Source: Proliferodiscus dingleyae (Eukaryota; Ascomycota; Leotiomycetes; Helotiales; Lachnaceae). From it: 64,000 nucleotides of DNA. Below are positions 23,416-32,982 of this stretch, one piece after another. The DNA is taken from NCBI GenBank assembly GCA_003988795.1, contig QYAK01000014.1, forward strand, positions 558,001 through 622,000, written 5' to 3'. The translations under genes and the position numbers were made by a program. Under the pieces are notes generated by a model. That model saw nothing but the letters and a program-made list of their open reading frames with translations, was not told where the DNA came from and did no database searches. The number at the start of each line of letters is the position of its first letter. Positions within the stretch are counted from its first letter, which is position 1.

Positions 23416-23940
23416 TTACGGGCTGGAACCACCTCCTTGAGAGCTCGATCCGCCACCATCCAAGCTGATTAATAACCCGTGTTGCTGCAAAGCAGGTATA
23501 GCCTTCTGCTCCGTCCACTCCGTGCATTTCATATACGGTGGCAGCGTCTCATCTTCCCTATAGCGAGACCCATCCGGCTTGCACTGCACATATGCCATGC
23601 TCACAACATCGAATATCCTCTGACGAGGCGGTACCGGAAGCGACTGTAGCACTCGTTCGAATTCAGCAGGATAGTCCGAAGCTTTAACTTGTCCTAGATA
23701 ATATTTCTGATGAAATGTTTCCCACTTCTCGGGTGGAAGGCCCTGCTTCTTGCACTCATAAGTCATTCCGTGGATTGAGGCGATGTCGCCGGTGACCTGG
23801 TGGGTGAACCCTCCTCCGCCATCCTGATGATCGGTTGCGACGAAGATGGATGTGTGGTATCGAGTGGGGCCTGGTATTAAGGGGTCTTGCATACCGAGCC
23901 TTTCCTGGATTTTGTAGACGGGGTATGTTTCTGGCGGCAT
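23416..23940 (-). CDS. Small conserved ascomycete protein of unknown function
   Basis: A single exon encodes 174 residues from the ATG at 23940 (MPPETYPVYK). It has no signal peptide or membrane segment. The central part (RYHTSIFVAT, then FTHQVTGDIASIHGMTYE) and a C-terminal block (KCTEWTEQKAIPAL) resemble, from memory, a family of short hypothetical proteins common in Pezizomycotina, where the same three blocks are conserved. The tail is Gly/Ser-rich. No enzymatic motif is evident. The coding call is well supported by the long clean frame and the conserved blocks; no function can be stated. Confidence 0.75.
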   Translation of the reverse strand: MPPETYPVYKIQERLGMQDPLIPGPTRYHTSIFVATDHQDGGGGFTHQVTGDIASIHGMTYECKKQGLPPEKWETFHQKYYLGQVKASDYPAEFERVLQSLPVPPRQRIFDVVSMAYVQCKPDGSRYREDETLPPYMKCTEWTEQKAIPALQQHGLLISLDGGGSSSQGGGSSP

Positions 23941-25070
23941 TTTTGTTATTTGTTTGCCTGGAGTGAGTCTTTAATATAAGACTCTGTGTACTGTATTACA
24001 GGAATGTTCATACGTCTGAGTAGTAGTATCCAGTGAAGTGAAATAAAGTAAAAAGGATTGGCGGAAGTCAATGAACAGTAGTGGACTGTAAGGTTGACTT
24101 CCAAATCTTGATCGTTGTTGGACGATTGAAACTTGGTAATTATCATTAACTGAGGTACCCCCACCAATACGTACAATTCGAGTTCCCTCGCCTGTGAGTT
24201 TTGAAAAGGGGAAAGGCGCACTTTTGCCTTTCCGAAGATGCCTCGCATGTGAGCCCTATCAAGATTTTTAGAGGGTTGATTTGTCAAAGAGTCTGAGCTA
24301 CAATGGTAATGTAGCAATTGTCTGTTGGAATTCCAAGACATGCAGTTGCTGAAGTGCTGGCAGGAATGCGCGCTGATTTGTCCCTGTCTGTGCAGGCATT
24401 TGAACCAAGGCGGGGCGGGGCGCGTGCTTACAGTAGCGTCGCGTGGCAGCTAATGTTTGTTCCGCTCCACGATTCTCTCGAACATCTTTTGTGCGTCCGT
24501 TAAGACCGAACTATGTATGCGTGCTATTGGTAATATCAATCTACTATATGATCTCTTTCCGCATCTCAAGATCTGCAGCGGCTGTGGTGCTGTTCGACCA
24601 CATCACGCTGCGGATACCTGCACGCAAGCCAACAGCACACTGTTGTTTCTTCTCCGCGCGTCTAGTAGCCAGTTTCTCAAAGTCCTATAACAAATCTCTA
24701 CCTCCAGCTCTAATGCACTATCGACGTCTTCTTCAGCGCATTTTTCAAGTCATAAATAGCCTACATGATCTGTTGCTGTTTGCAATCTTATTGCATTACT
24801 TATTCTTTTTTTCCCGCGGAGTCTGGTAGGGGCATTTTGGCTAAGAGATGTTCTAATGCCTCCGTTGCTTCCGTTGCTCGATTGCTCGATTGTTAAGGGA
24901 CGCTCCCTTGCCCAAGATTTTTGATAGGAGAAGCCATCTGTTTTGAAATGTGACAAGTATGCTGACATGTTGGCCAATCAAACCCATGTCGTTGAAAAGC
25001 CACCATACACCAGAGTTTCTTCGATCGCCTAAATAGGTAATCGAAGTCGACCTCTGGCTGGACAATATCA
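23941..25070. other. Intergenic region, no supported gene
   Basis: Several short overlapping frames on both strands lack any recognisable domain or splice context. The region separates two divergently oriented genes and probably includes both promoters. Confidence 0.5.
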
Positions 25071-26475
25071 ATGGCATCTCCACAAGCTCAGCAATCCCAG
25101 CTAGACCACCCACGTCTTACCCAAAAATCAATAGATCCCCATCGAGATAATATGGCTTCCAGAATAGAAAGTCTTACCAAAGTGTTCAGGGAGGAAAATC
25201 AAACGGCAGCTAAGCTAGTCATCGAAGAGTTTCGCGATTCGGAAAGGCTCACCAGACAGAAAAACTCATCGGAATTTTAAAAGCCACCCCATCACAAAAA
25301 GTTCCCCGGTAATTCTGATTACAGGACCGTCACTTGGAACACATGGTAACTCTGATCACGAGGAAAAGGCAATTCCACCAGCAATGTTTGGAGAATTTGC
25401 TCAAGCTCTTCGTGCATCAATCTTAGCCGAAGATGCAAACAAAGGCTTGAGGGCGACCTCCGCGCAGAAGCACCACGATTAATTGAACGACAACGATGCT
25501 TCTCAGGAACCCAAACCTTTTGAACTTATCGAATTTTTGCCGAAAGAAGAACAAGAGCCCCTAAACGTATTTCCTGCTCGCAACCCGGTTCCAGGAGAGA
25601 ATCGGCCCTATGACTTGACTACTGGCCTTGAGACAACTGCCCCTCGTCGCACTCGACAGCCTCAAGGATTACAGACAGGTCAGCAACTTCAGACTGGTGC
25701 CCCAATACCCTCACCAAGAGGTGAGCGTTCTAGAACAAGAAGTACTTCCACGTCGAATGTAGATCTCTTACACGAAACACAGTCTGTTGCTACTGAGCCA
25801 AGCTCGAGAGCACATCGACCAAGTCGAATCTCCCCGCAGGGCCAACAGGCTCGCTGCCGTGGTAATACTACTCGGAAATCTCGTCGATCATCGCGCCATG
25901 TCATGTCCAGCCCATCGATCTTATCCCAGCAGAACAATGCTTCTCAGCAACTACAACAACTCAACTTCCAATCCTTCGGCCAGCAGATCTCAGCACCCTC
26001 CAGCGCCCTCTTCAATCCAGCAGCTATATCAACATTCGCACACGATGAATTCCATCGAAACGCTACTTTTCAGCAAGCAAGTGGTCTATATGTGAACCAC
26101 CAAGGAGACCTTAGACATCCTGAGAACTTTTATCAGCAAGGTTATGGACAACAGACCCAATCATCTGACACCACTCCAAACATTTTTAGCTCCTACCAAC
26201 AATCATTGGCACCAGTTTATGGGCAACTCGTACCCATCGACAACGTGACTTCATACCAAAGACAGTCGAATGAAGGCCTCGATATCACACCGCCAAGCCT
26301 AAGCGCCTCTTCGAGGAGCCCTCCAGACGAACCACCATTTTCTGACTCAATCACTTCAGAATGGAACTCGTCCCTCAACCTGGCCAATTATAAATCTAGC
26401 GGTGAAGGTAAAACAGTGGAATCACAAGATTGCTTAGAGGAATTTTTAAATTTCGGAGATTGGCCAGAGGACTAA
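25071..26475 (+). pseudogene. Q/S-rich hypothetical gene, probably broken (or hard to model)
   Basis: An ATG at 25071 opens 69 codons (MASPQAQQSQ...) ending at 25280 with a helical, charged segment. Coding-like sequence resumes at about 25325 after a CAG acceptor-like site, is open to a TAA at 25480-25482, and continues in the same frame from 25483 to 26475 (330 codons). The last part is rich in Gln, Ser, Pro and Asn, like a disordered regulatory protein, and ends with an acidic GDWPED tail. I found no donor that joins the first part properly and no intron that removes the TAA. A C-to-T change in a CpA context would turn Gln CAA into this TAA, as repeat-induced point mutation does, but one site is not proof. 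I do not recognise the family. An unusual intron or a readthrough remains possible. Confidence 0.45.
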
Positions 26476-27630
26476 ATTTTCATCTATCTAGCACTCAGCT
26501 GATTGTGAACAATCCGATACGAGGTATCTATAGTACACGTTATATGGAAATTTCTGAGAGAATTTTCTTTGTTGCACTTCGCATGTTTTGCCCAGGCTTC
26601 TAAAAGTATTGGCATTAGCTGATACGGGCTCCAATTGCGGTTGAGAAGCGATGACCGCTGGCGTGTGTTCCTCGCTTGCTCGGCTCTATGTGCCGGCCAA
26701 GGCTTTCGAAGCCGTAAATTTTCTTCTCACTTCAACGCCTCGTCAGGCTGTCGAAGACTTGATGCATTATTACCTAGATGGTATAAAACGGAGGACGAGT
26801 ATGTTAGACAAGTTTAAAAGAACTAATTTAGGTATTTAGGGAGGTCAGGAATCACGGCGATGTTCATTTCGCTTGTGTTGAACATGGCGCTTCAGCAACA
26901 GAATGGGAAACATATTATATCATCTTTATCGTCGCAACAGATCTAAATTCATCATCCCAGGGCAATAGTCTCATATAAATAAAAAGTTCTCTCTTGTAGT
27001 ACAGGCGTACTTTCCAATGTCTCAAAATCCTTTGTTACTCCTTGAAATAACAACCTCCCTCACCTTTTTTGATGACACCAAGCTCTCATTCGCGGCTCAT
27101 GTATCATCTAACTTTAAGTTGTCATCACTATTATCTGGGCTGGTCGATTCTCTAATGCATTCTGTGCCACGTGTTTGTCACGAATTGTCTGCTGGGGACT
27201 TTCTCCGGATTTATTGGCCGACATACCACTGCCGATAGGATAAAATGGTATCCGAATATGTCAGGCGGGTCAGAACTAGATATATTAGATGCTTCTCCAC
27301 AAAGCAGATTAGGGAGGAAGCAAGGTAGATCGGTAAGGGGCAAGCAAGGAAGGCCGGTAAGAACCGAAACCAATTGACGGTCTAGGTTAATTTGGATAAA
27401 CACAAATATCACGAGGGGCACATAACATATTCCGGCCCGACGTACCTGTTCCTCCCCCTTGGATGTGGGTGATCTGCCCTAAAGGGATGCCTGACAAAAT
27501 ACTCTGGAGTCTTGAATAAGACTAAAGAGCAATGGGCTCCCTTGATTGTAGAACGACTTACATTTCAATATTTGTAGACTGTTTTCAAATTATAAGATTC
27601 TTTTTACAAACAGACGCTGTCGATATTTCT
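26476..27630. other. Intergenic region, no supported gene
   Basis: These 1.15 kb contain only short frames without family resemblance. They include the 3' end of the preceding locus and the upstream region of the cellulase gene. Confidence 0.5.
27313..27360 (+). repeat. Imperfect direct repeat, about 23 bp x 2
   Basis: GGAAGCAAGGTAGATCGGTAAG-like sequence is followed immediately by GGCAAGCAAGGAAGGCCGGTAAG. Both copies end in CGGTAAG. It is short and noncoding, with no evident function. Confidence 0.55.
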
Positions 27631-28622
27631 ATGAAGATGATCCGTCCAAAGACCGTGCTGTTAAGCCTGCTGCCGCTGTTTATGCAAGTGAATAGTCAGG
27701 CATCAGGCACTGGGACGACGACGAGATACTGGGATTGTTGCAAAGGATCTTGCGGGTGGACAGGAAAGGCCTCACTTGCAAGCGGCTCCAATCCTGTCAC
27801 CTCTTGTAATGCCCAGGACCAGCCCATCAGCAACTACAATGCAGTCTCCGGATGCACCAACGGCGGAAATACTTACATGTGCTCAAACCAGAGCCCCTGG
27901 GCTGTTTCGGAAACCTTGAGTTACGGTTTCGCAGCAACCACTATCGCTGGTGGGACGGAAGCATCATGGTGCTGTGCTTGTTATGAACTAACCTTCACTT
28001 CCGGTGCAGTCAGTGGCAAGAAGATGATAGTGCAGGCGACGAACACCGGCGGTGATCTGTCGTCCAACCAATTTGATATTGCGGTAAGTTACTATACAAT
28101 CCAGCTTTCTCTATCAGCACTTGAGCTGATTTTAGTCAGATTCCCGGCGGTGGTTTTGGCATATTCAACGGTTGCACTGCAGAATGGGGAACACCTTCCA
28201 CCGGCTGGGGTCAGCAATACGGCGGCATCTCATCGCGCTCACAATGTGATGCCTTCCCAGCCGCCCTCAAAAATGGTTGCTACTGGCGCTTTGACTGGTT
28301 CGGTGGCTCTGATAATCCTGGAGTCACTTTCGAGCAAGTCGCGTGCCCCGCAGCAATCACGGCGAAGTCTGGTTGTGTCAGAGCAAACGATGCCATCAAT
28401 GAGACGCCGACAGGTCCCTCATCTGTCTCAACATGGAGTTCAGGAGCGGCATCTCCTACTACCTCTTCAGCGAGCGCCTCTAGTACTGGCTCTGGTTCTG
28501 GTTCTGGGGGCACTGTTGCCCAGTACGGGCAGTGTGGCGGTGAGGGCTATAACGGGCCAACTGAATGTTCCCCTGGCTTTACGTGTACCGTCTCAAGCCA
28601 GTATTATTCTCAGTGTCTGTGA
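27631..28622 (+). CDS. Secreted GH45 endoglucanase with C-terminal CBM1
   Basis: The model is join(27631..28083,28140..28622), 311 residues, with one 56-nt intron (GTAAGT donor; acceptor CAG at 28137-28139, chosen because it restores the conserved IPGGGFGIFNGC). Residues 1-22 are a signal peptide. The GH45 domain begins with the diagnostic TTRYWDCCKGSCGW, placing the catalytic base at Asp35; the catalytic acid corresponds to Asp149 in NQFDIA just before the intron. Many Cys are conserved. A Ser/Gly/Thr linker leads to a CBM1 cellulose-binding module of about 35 residues (QYGQCGGEGYNGPTECSPGF ... YYSQCL). The enzyme hydrolyses internal beta-1,4-glucosidic bonds in cellulose outside the cell. 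No other cellulase genes are adjacent. The protein appears complete and active by motif. Confidence 0.97.
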
Positions 28623-29689
28623 AAACGTCACGGTCATGGTCCTTCTTAAGAATTCCGACGAATTGTATACTTGATTTACGAAGAATATCTAATTGTACAT
28701 GCCTGAAGAGTTTATTCACTTGCCAGGTTGATTTCTTTATGACTCTCCTCAGCTGAAGGGTGTTTTAAAATTATTATAGTGACCTTTACAGAAGGACCAT
28801 ATATGACGCTATTTAGAGAATACTTTTTTCTTAGTTTTCCTGAAGTTTTCACCAAGTTTGGACATATGAATGTCTTCGCTCTCCTCCAAAACAGATGCTT
28901 TGTTTCAACTTAGTGTTTCCAACAGAATGCAACAGCAAAGTCTTGGCAACTACTGGTAGGTGAGCATCGGAATGTTCCCACTGCCATTTCAATAACCACG
29001 AGTAGCTTAGTCAGCATAGTCTCTGACTCGGCTAAGTCTGTGGAGTCCAGGGCTTAATAGTGATAGTGGCCGAGCTCAGGTCAGTAGATAGAGCTCTTGG
29101 TCCATCCTCCACAATCCCCTGATTTGAACCCAATTGAGGCATGCTGGAGGTTCTGCAAGACGAATGGAGCCGGATTTCACAGGAGGAAATACAGGCCCTT
29201 ATTAAGGAGATGCTAAGGAGGTGTAGACAGCTTGTTAGAACATATGGAGGCCCAATTAAGAGCGATTTGTGGTAGAATTCGTTGAATAATATACATTTTG
29301 ATGCGCGCACGGACCACTTTGGAGGGACATGAATTCCTGCACCCCCTGGTGCATTTATTCTCTCGCTCCCTTTCTCGCCTTGTACTTTCCAATAATCAAC
29401 GTAGTTTTTAATATTTAATTTTAACATTCCGCTACGCAATTAATAGCTTTAACTATTAACCCTTCATAATAATAATAATATGCAGCGCAGTGCAGTGCGG
29501 TACGCTAAATTATAAAGTTAAGTACGACTGACAGAGTATACGTGTAACTAGGTCAAACGTGGGGTAAACAGTTTAAGGCTGTGACCTACTTGGAAAATCT
29601 GAGATGAACCAGCTCGCTTACTTCAATGAGAAGCATCAGTCACGAACCTAAAAGCAACCTTGTCTATCTATCAAGCCTCATATTCCAAG
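28623..29689. other. Intergenic region containing a transposon relic
   Basis: Apart from the Tc1/mariner fragment at 29099-29275, the stretch has AT-rich sequence, an AAT microsatellite near 29467-29481 and a 16-bp hairpin-type palindrome TGCACCCCCTGGTGCA at 29338-29353. No host gene is supported. Confidence 0.6.
29099..29275 (+). mobile_element. Relic of a Tc1/mariner-type transposase (C-terminal part, frameshifted)
   Basis: In one frame the sequence encodes PPQSPDLNPIEACW (29106-29147), the signature around the second catalytic Asp of the DDE/D domain. In another frame from 29144 it continues VLQDEWSRISQEEIQALIKE and a further 24 residues, the usual helical C-terminus, to a TAG. The spacer normally found between the two is missing, so there is an internal deletion with a frame change. 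Upstream transposase sequence and clear terminal inverted repeats are not recognisable. It is a dead fragment. Confidence 0.8.
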
Positions 29690-31306
29690 ATGACTACATC
29701 TTCCGATTCAATCTCCAAGATCCTCGAGGAAGTACCGGCTCTTTATCGAGGGCCAGGCGGTGCCGTCGCTGTGTTAAAAAATGGCGAGCTCGTCGGCCAG
29801 AGCGTCTGGGGATTTGCCGATCTCGAGCGACGAATTCCCATGACGGCTGACACGGTACTGCCCATCTGTTCCATTTCGAAGCAGATGACGTGCGGGCTGT
29901 TAACGGACCTGGAGCGCAATCCCACGCCCGCAATGAAGGCTCGCGGCGAAGAGCCAGCGAAGCAGCTGTCAGACCAGCTCAGCCAAGTACTGAATCCCAA
30001 AATGCTAGAAGACACGGGCTTGACTATTCGCCATCTCGGCAACATGCAATCGGGAATCCGCGACTACTGGGCTTTGACGGTCCTCTGGGGTGCAAAGCCG
30101 GAGGGGCATTTTTCGATAGCTGATCACGGCCCCAAAGTGATGAACCGGATCAATTCTTTTCATTTCCAACCCGGAACAGAGTATTCGTACTCTAATACAA
30201 ACTTCTTCGTTCTGGCTCGGGTGATTGAGAAGGTCACCCAGCAGCCGCTGGCAGAATTGCTGGAGGAACGAATCTTCGCGCCTGCCGGGATGGCGACAGC
30301 AAGACTTTGCGCACACACCGCAGAGCATCCAGCCCCATGCATTGGCTACGAAGGAGACGAGACGCAGGGCTTTTATCCGGGTGTGAATTGCATAGAATGG
30401 GCTGGAGATGCAGGCATCGTGGCTTCCCTGGCCGACATGACTGCCTTCGAGCAGTTTCTGGACAGCAGCCGAACCGATCCGCAAGGCTGGTATCAATCCA
30501 ATTCCGAGCAGCAGCAATTCAAGGATGGCGCGCCAGCTGATTATGGATATGGTCTAGCCCGCCAACAAGTTGGAGGGGTTACTACTGTGAGGCACGGAGG
30601 GGCCCTTCGTGGATATCGACTTTCTCGGCTCTATGCACCGGAACCACGGATTTCTATCGTGGCTTTGCTAAACCAAGAACACGGAGAGCCAGGAGTGATT
30701 AGCGATTATATCTTGAAGCGAGCGCTAGCGGTTCCTCAGGTCAAGCATGAGGTTGTCCAACCCAGCCAGGATTGGGCTGGAACATATCTCGACCCAGACA
30801 CCCAGCTAGCCCTCACTGTGGACGCAGGTGTTGCGGGAGAGCTCCTCGTGAAATACCATCGGAAAGCAGACAAGATGCGTGTGGTTGAACCGTTCCGAGC
30901 TCAATCTGACGATATGGTCGCAACGCTGGAGGGAGATCTACTTCACGTCCACGTTCCGAAAGACAATCGAGTTATCCATGCCCAACGCGTTGCTAAAACC
31001 AAGCTTGCCGCAAATTCCTCTAATATACCAGGAGACTACTACTGCGCTGAAATAGATTCCACATTCCACTGTAGCGGCTCTGGCGGCATGCTTTATGGCT
31101 CGTTCGATGGGTTCCTGGGCCAGGGGCCTGTACATCTAATCCGGTCACTTGGGGAAGACGTCTGGGCTCTTTCATGCAATCGAGCCATGGACTCTCAACC
31201 TCCAGGTGACTGGACGGTGGTTGTGCGTCGTGATGACAGTGGTAATGTAAGTGGTGTTACTATCGGCTGTTGGCTAGCTAGAAATCTTCGGTTTGATAAA
31301 AAGTGA
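29690..31306 (+). CDS. Serine D-aminopeptidase-like protein (peptidase family S12, beta-lactamase fold)
   Basis: A single exon encodes 538 residues from ATG 29690 (MTTSSDSISK). The penicillin-recognising fold shows the SxxK motif SISK at 61-64, a YSN motif in EYSYSNTNFF, and the third motif as RHGGALRG. After about residue 330 two beta-rich segments follow, matching the two C-terminal lipocalin-like domains of bacterial D-aminopeptidase (about 520 residues). That enzyme releases N-terminal D-residues such as D-alanine from peptides. No signal peptide is evident, so a cytosolic location is likely. The absence of introns in a gene of this size, among intron-rich neighbours, and the mainly bacterial distribution of the three-domain layout suggest ancient horizontal transfer; this is inference. 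Substrate could differ (other S12 hydrolases). Confidence 0.85.
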   Translation: MTTSSDSISKILEEVPALYRGPGGAVAVLKNGELVGQSVWGFADLERRIPMTADTVLPICSISKQMTCGLLTDLERNPTPAMKARGEEPAKQLSDQLSQVLNPKMLEDTGLTIRHLGNMQSGIRDYWALTVLWGAKPEGHFSIADHGPKVMNRINSFHFQPGTEYSYSNTNFFVLARVIEKVTQQPLAELLEERIFAPAGMATARLCAHTAEHPAPCIGYEGDETQGFYPGVNCIEWAGDAGIVASLADMTAFEQFLDSSRTDPQGWYQSNSEQQQFKDGAPADYGYGLARQQVGGVTTVRHGGALRGYRLSRLYAPEPRISIVALLNQEHGEPGVISDYILKRALAVPQVKHEVVQPSQDWAGTYLDPDTQLALTVDAGVAGELLVKYHRKADKMRVVEPFRAQSDDMVATLEGDLLHVHVPKDNRVIHAQRVAKTKLAANSSNIPGDYYCAEIDSTFHCSGSGGMLYGSFDGFLGQGPVHLIRSLGEDVWALSCNRAMDSQPPGDWTVVVRRDDSGNVSGVTIGCWLARNLRFDKK

Positions 31307-31692
31307 GAGATGAAGCAAGATATTATGTAGCACTTCTATAACAGATCTCCGATGAGAACTGATAGGAAGATCCTGAGGCACCTTCGTTGCCTCGTCAATG
31401 TCTCTGTACAGACTACATATAGCTTTATAGAAGCTCAGATTGAAATTCTCTACTAATTTTCTTATTGTAACGGCTGGATTTCTCTATACTTTAACGACAG
31501 GGGCTTTTGGATCTCGCCATACTTTCTACTTAATTCAATTAGTCAGTTGTATTCTTATTTTCCTAATAACTAATTATAATTTTACAAATTCAAAGAAAAA
31601 ATACAATATTCGAGCCAAAAGTGTAGAGGTCTTGGAAAGCCTATGGGGTATATCGATGCTTCAAAATTCATTCAGTTCCGTGCGAGAAATTA
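31307..31692. other. Intergenic region between convergent genes
   Basis: These 386 bases are AT-rich and carry no supported gene; they contain the two 3' ends. Confidence 0.6.
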
Positions 31693-32544
31693 TTATCGCT
31701 CGGAGACCCATTCAACTATACAGCTAAAGAGAGCATCACCATCTTCATGACTCATTATGAAATTCTCCATGCTTTTTAGTTCCGTCTCTCCTCTGTCTGC
31801 TGCATACGCAGGCGCAACTTTCAGCATGCTCATAGCCAGCGGACCCTTCATTTCAGGATGCGCTTGTGTTGATAGAATCATGTTTGAACTACTCTGATAC
31901 ACCTCATTGTCTTCAGCTAGCGCCACAAAACTAGATGCAGGCTTGACAATAGCCCTGCGGTGGAACTCCATAGCTGTCTAAATTCGCGTGTCAGTAAGGA
32001 AGGAAGTCGAGCACATACTTGTCTAACGCATCACTTACGTAAGATCCTTCAGCTGCGGCAAAGGTGAACAATTTTTTGCCTTCTTCCGTCAAGGTGATGT
32101 GTTGTGGTCCTAGCTGCTCGGGCAATTAGTACGTTCAATTTGATGGAGCAACGGGTTTCTTACAGCTGGCTTTCGATTCATTGTTTCTACCACTCCTCCG
32201 AAGGCAACGCAGATTGCCTGATGACCCCAGCAAACCCCCAACAATTTAGCAGTGCCATTTCTATCAATCTCCTGAGCCATTCCGGTCTGTCTTATGAACT
32301 GCATCATCTTAAGTACCCATGGCTCATTCGACATCGGATCCGTGGTTCCACCACTGAGGATGACGAGATCATATTTGGTTACATCTGGATATTCCTGCTT
32401 GACTATGGGGTCATAGAATTTTATATCTGATTGAGGTGCTGTTCTTGAAAATATCGAGACGAACGAGTCGGCAACGTCAGATGCAAATGTTGAAGAGCTG
32501 TTCATCAGAATTGCGACTCGCAACGGAGCGGATACGGACCCCAT
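31693..32544 (-). CDS. Class I glutamine amidotransferase-like protein (GATase1, GMP synthase subunit type)
   Basis: The model is complement(join(31693..31977,32039..32113,32164..32544)), 246 residues, with introns of 61 and 50 nt (GTAAGT and GTAAGA donors). The ATG at 32544 (MGSVSAPLRV) leads directly into the first beta strand. The triad is complete: nucleophile Cys105 in GVCWGHQA, and His192 and Glu194 in STQAHPEM. An oxyanion-type SGG is at 64-66. Fungal stand-alone proteins of this size with these motifs hydrolyse glutamine or gamma-glutamyl compounds; the partner or real substrate is unknown. The neighbour on the left converges on it; nothing indicates a shared pathway. Confidence 0.9.
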
Positions 32545-32982
32545 CTTGGAATGATGGATAAGATACAATCCAGCTAGACTCGACAAAATGAAAAAATTGT
32601 CTATCCAAATACAAGGTTCTATGAGAAACGGTTATAAATTTTGGGAGATGTTATTCAGCGTTGGGACGCTGCGGAGGATGGAGGTAGGCAGGAGTGGGGG
32701 CATCTAGTTTCGAGTGTCGGCTTTGTGACGGCGAACTCGTCCGATGGTGGCTAACCTTATATATGATACATGCATTTTCAGCCCTTGATGGTTATCAGGT
32801 CGTCTGTGAAAAAGAGGGAAACACTTGAAGGCGAAGCGGTAATATGTAGCCTCACAGGCGTCGATCTATGGGGGAAATCTTGGTTAAGGTAGCCAATACA
32901 TATTGTACAAATTGTCTCCAGTCTATTTATCTAACGGCGCTGTTCACTAGTCTCTGATCAAGTCACTGATCACATCTTAAGC
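32545..32982. other. Intergenic region
   Basis: These 438 bases hold the upstream region of the amidotransferase gene and the 3' end of the RBR gene. No gene is seen. Confidence 0.6.
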
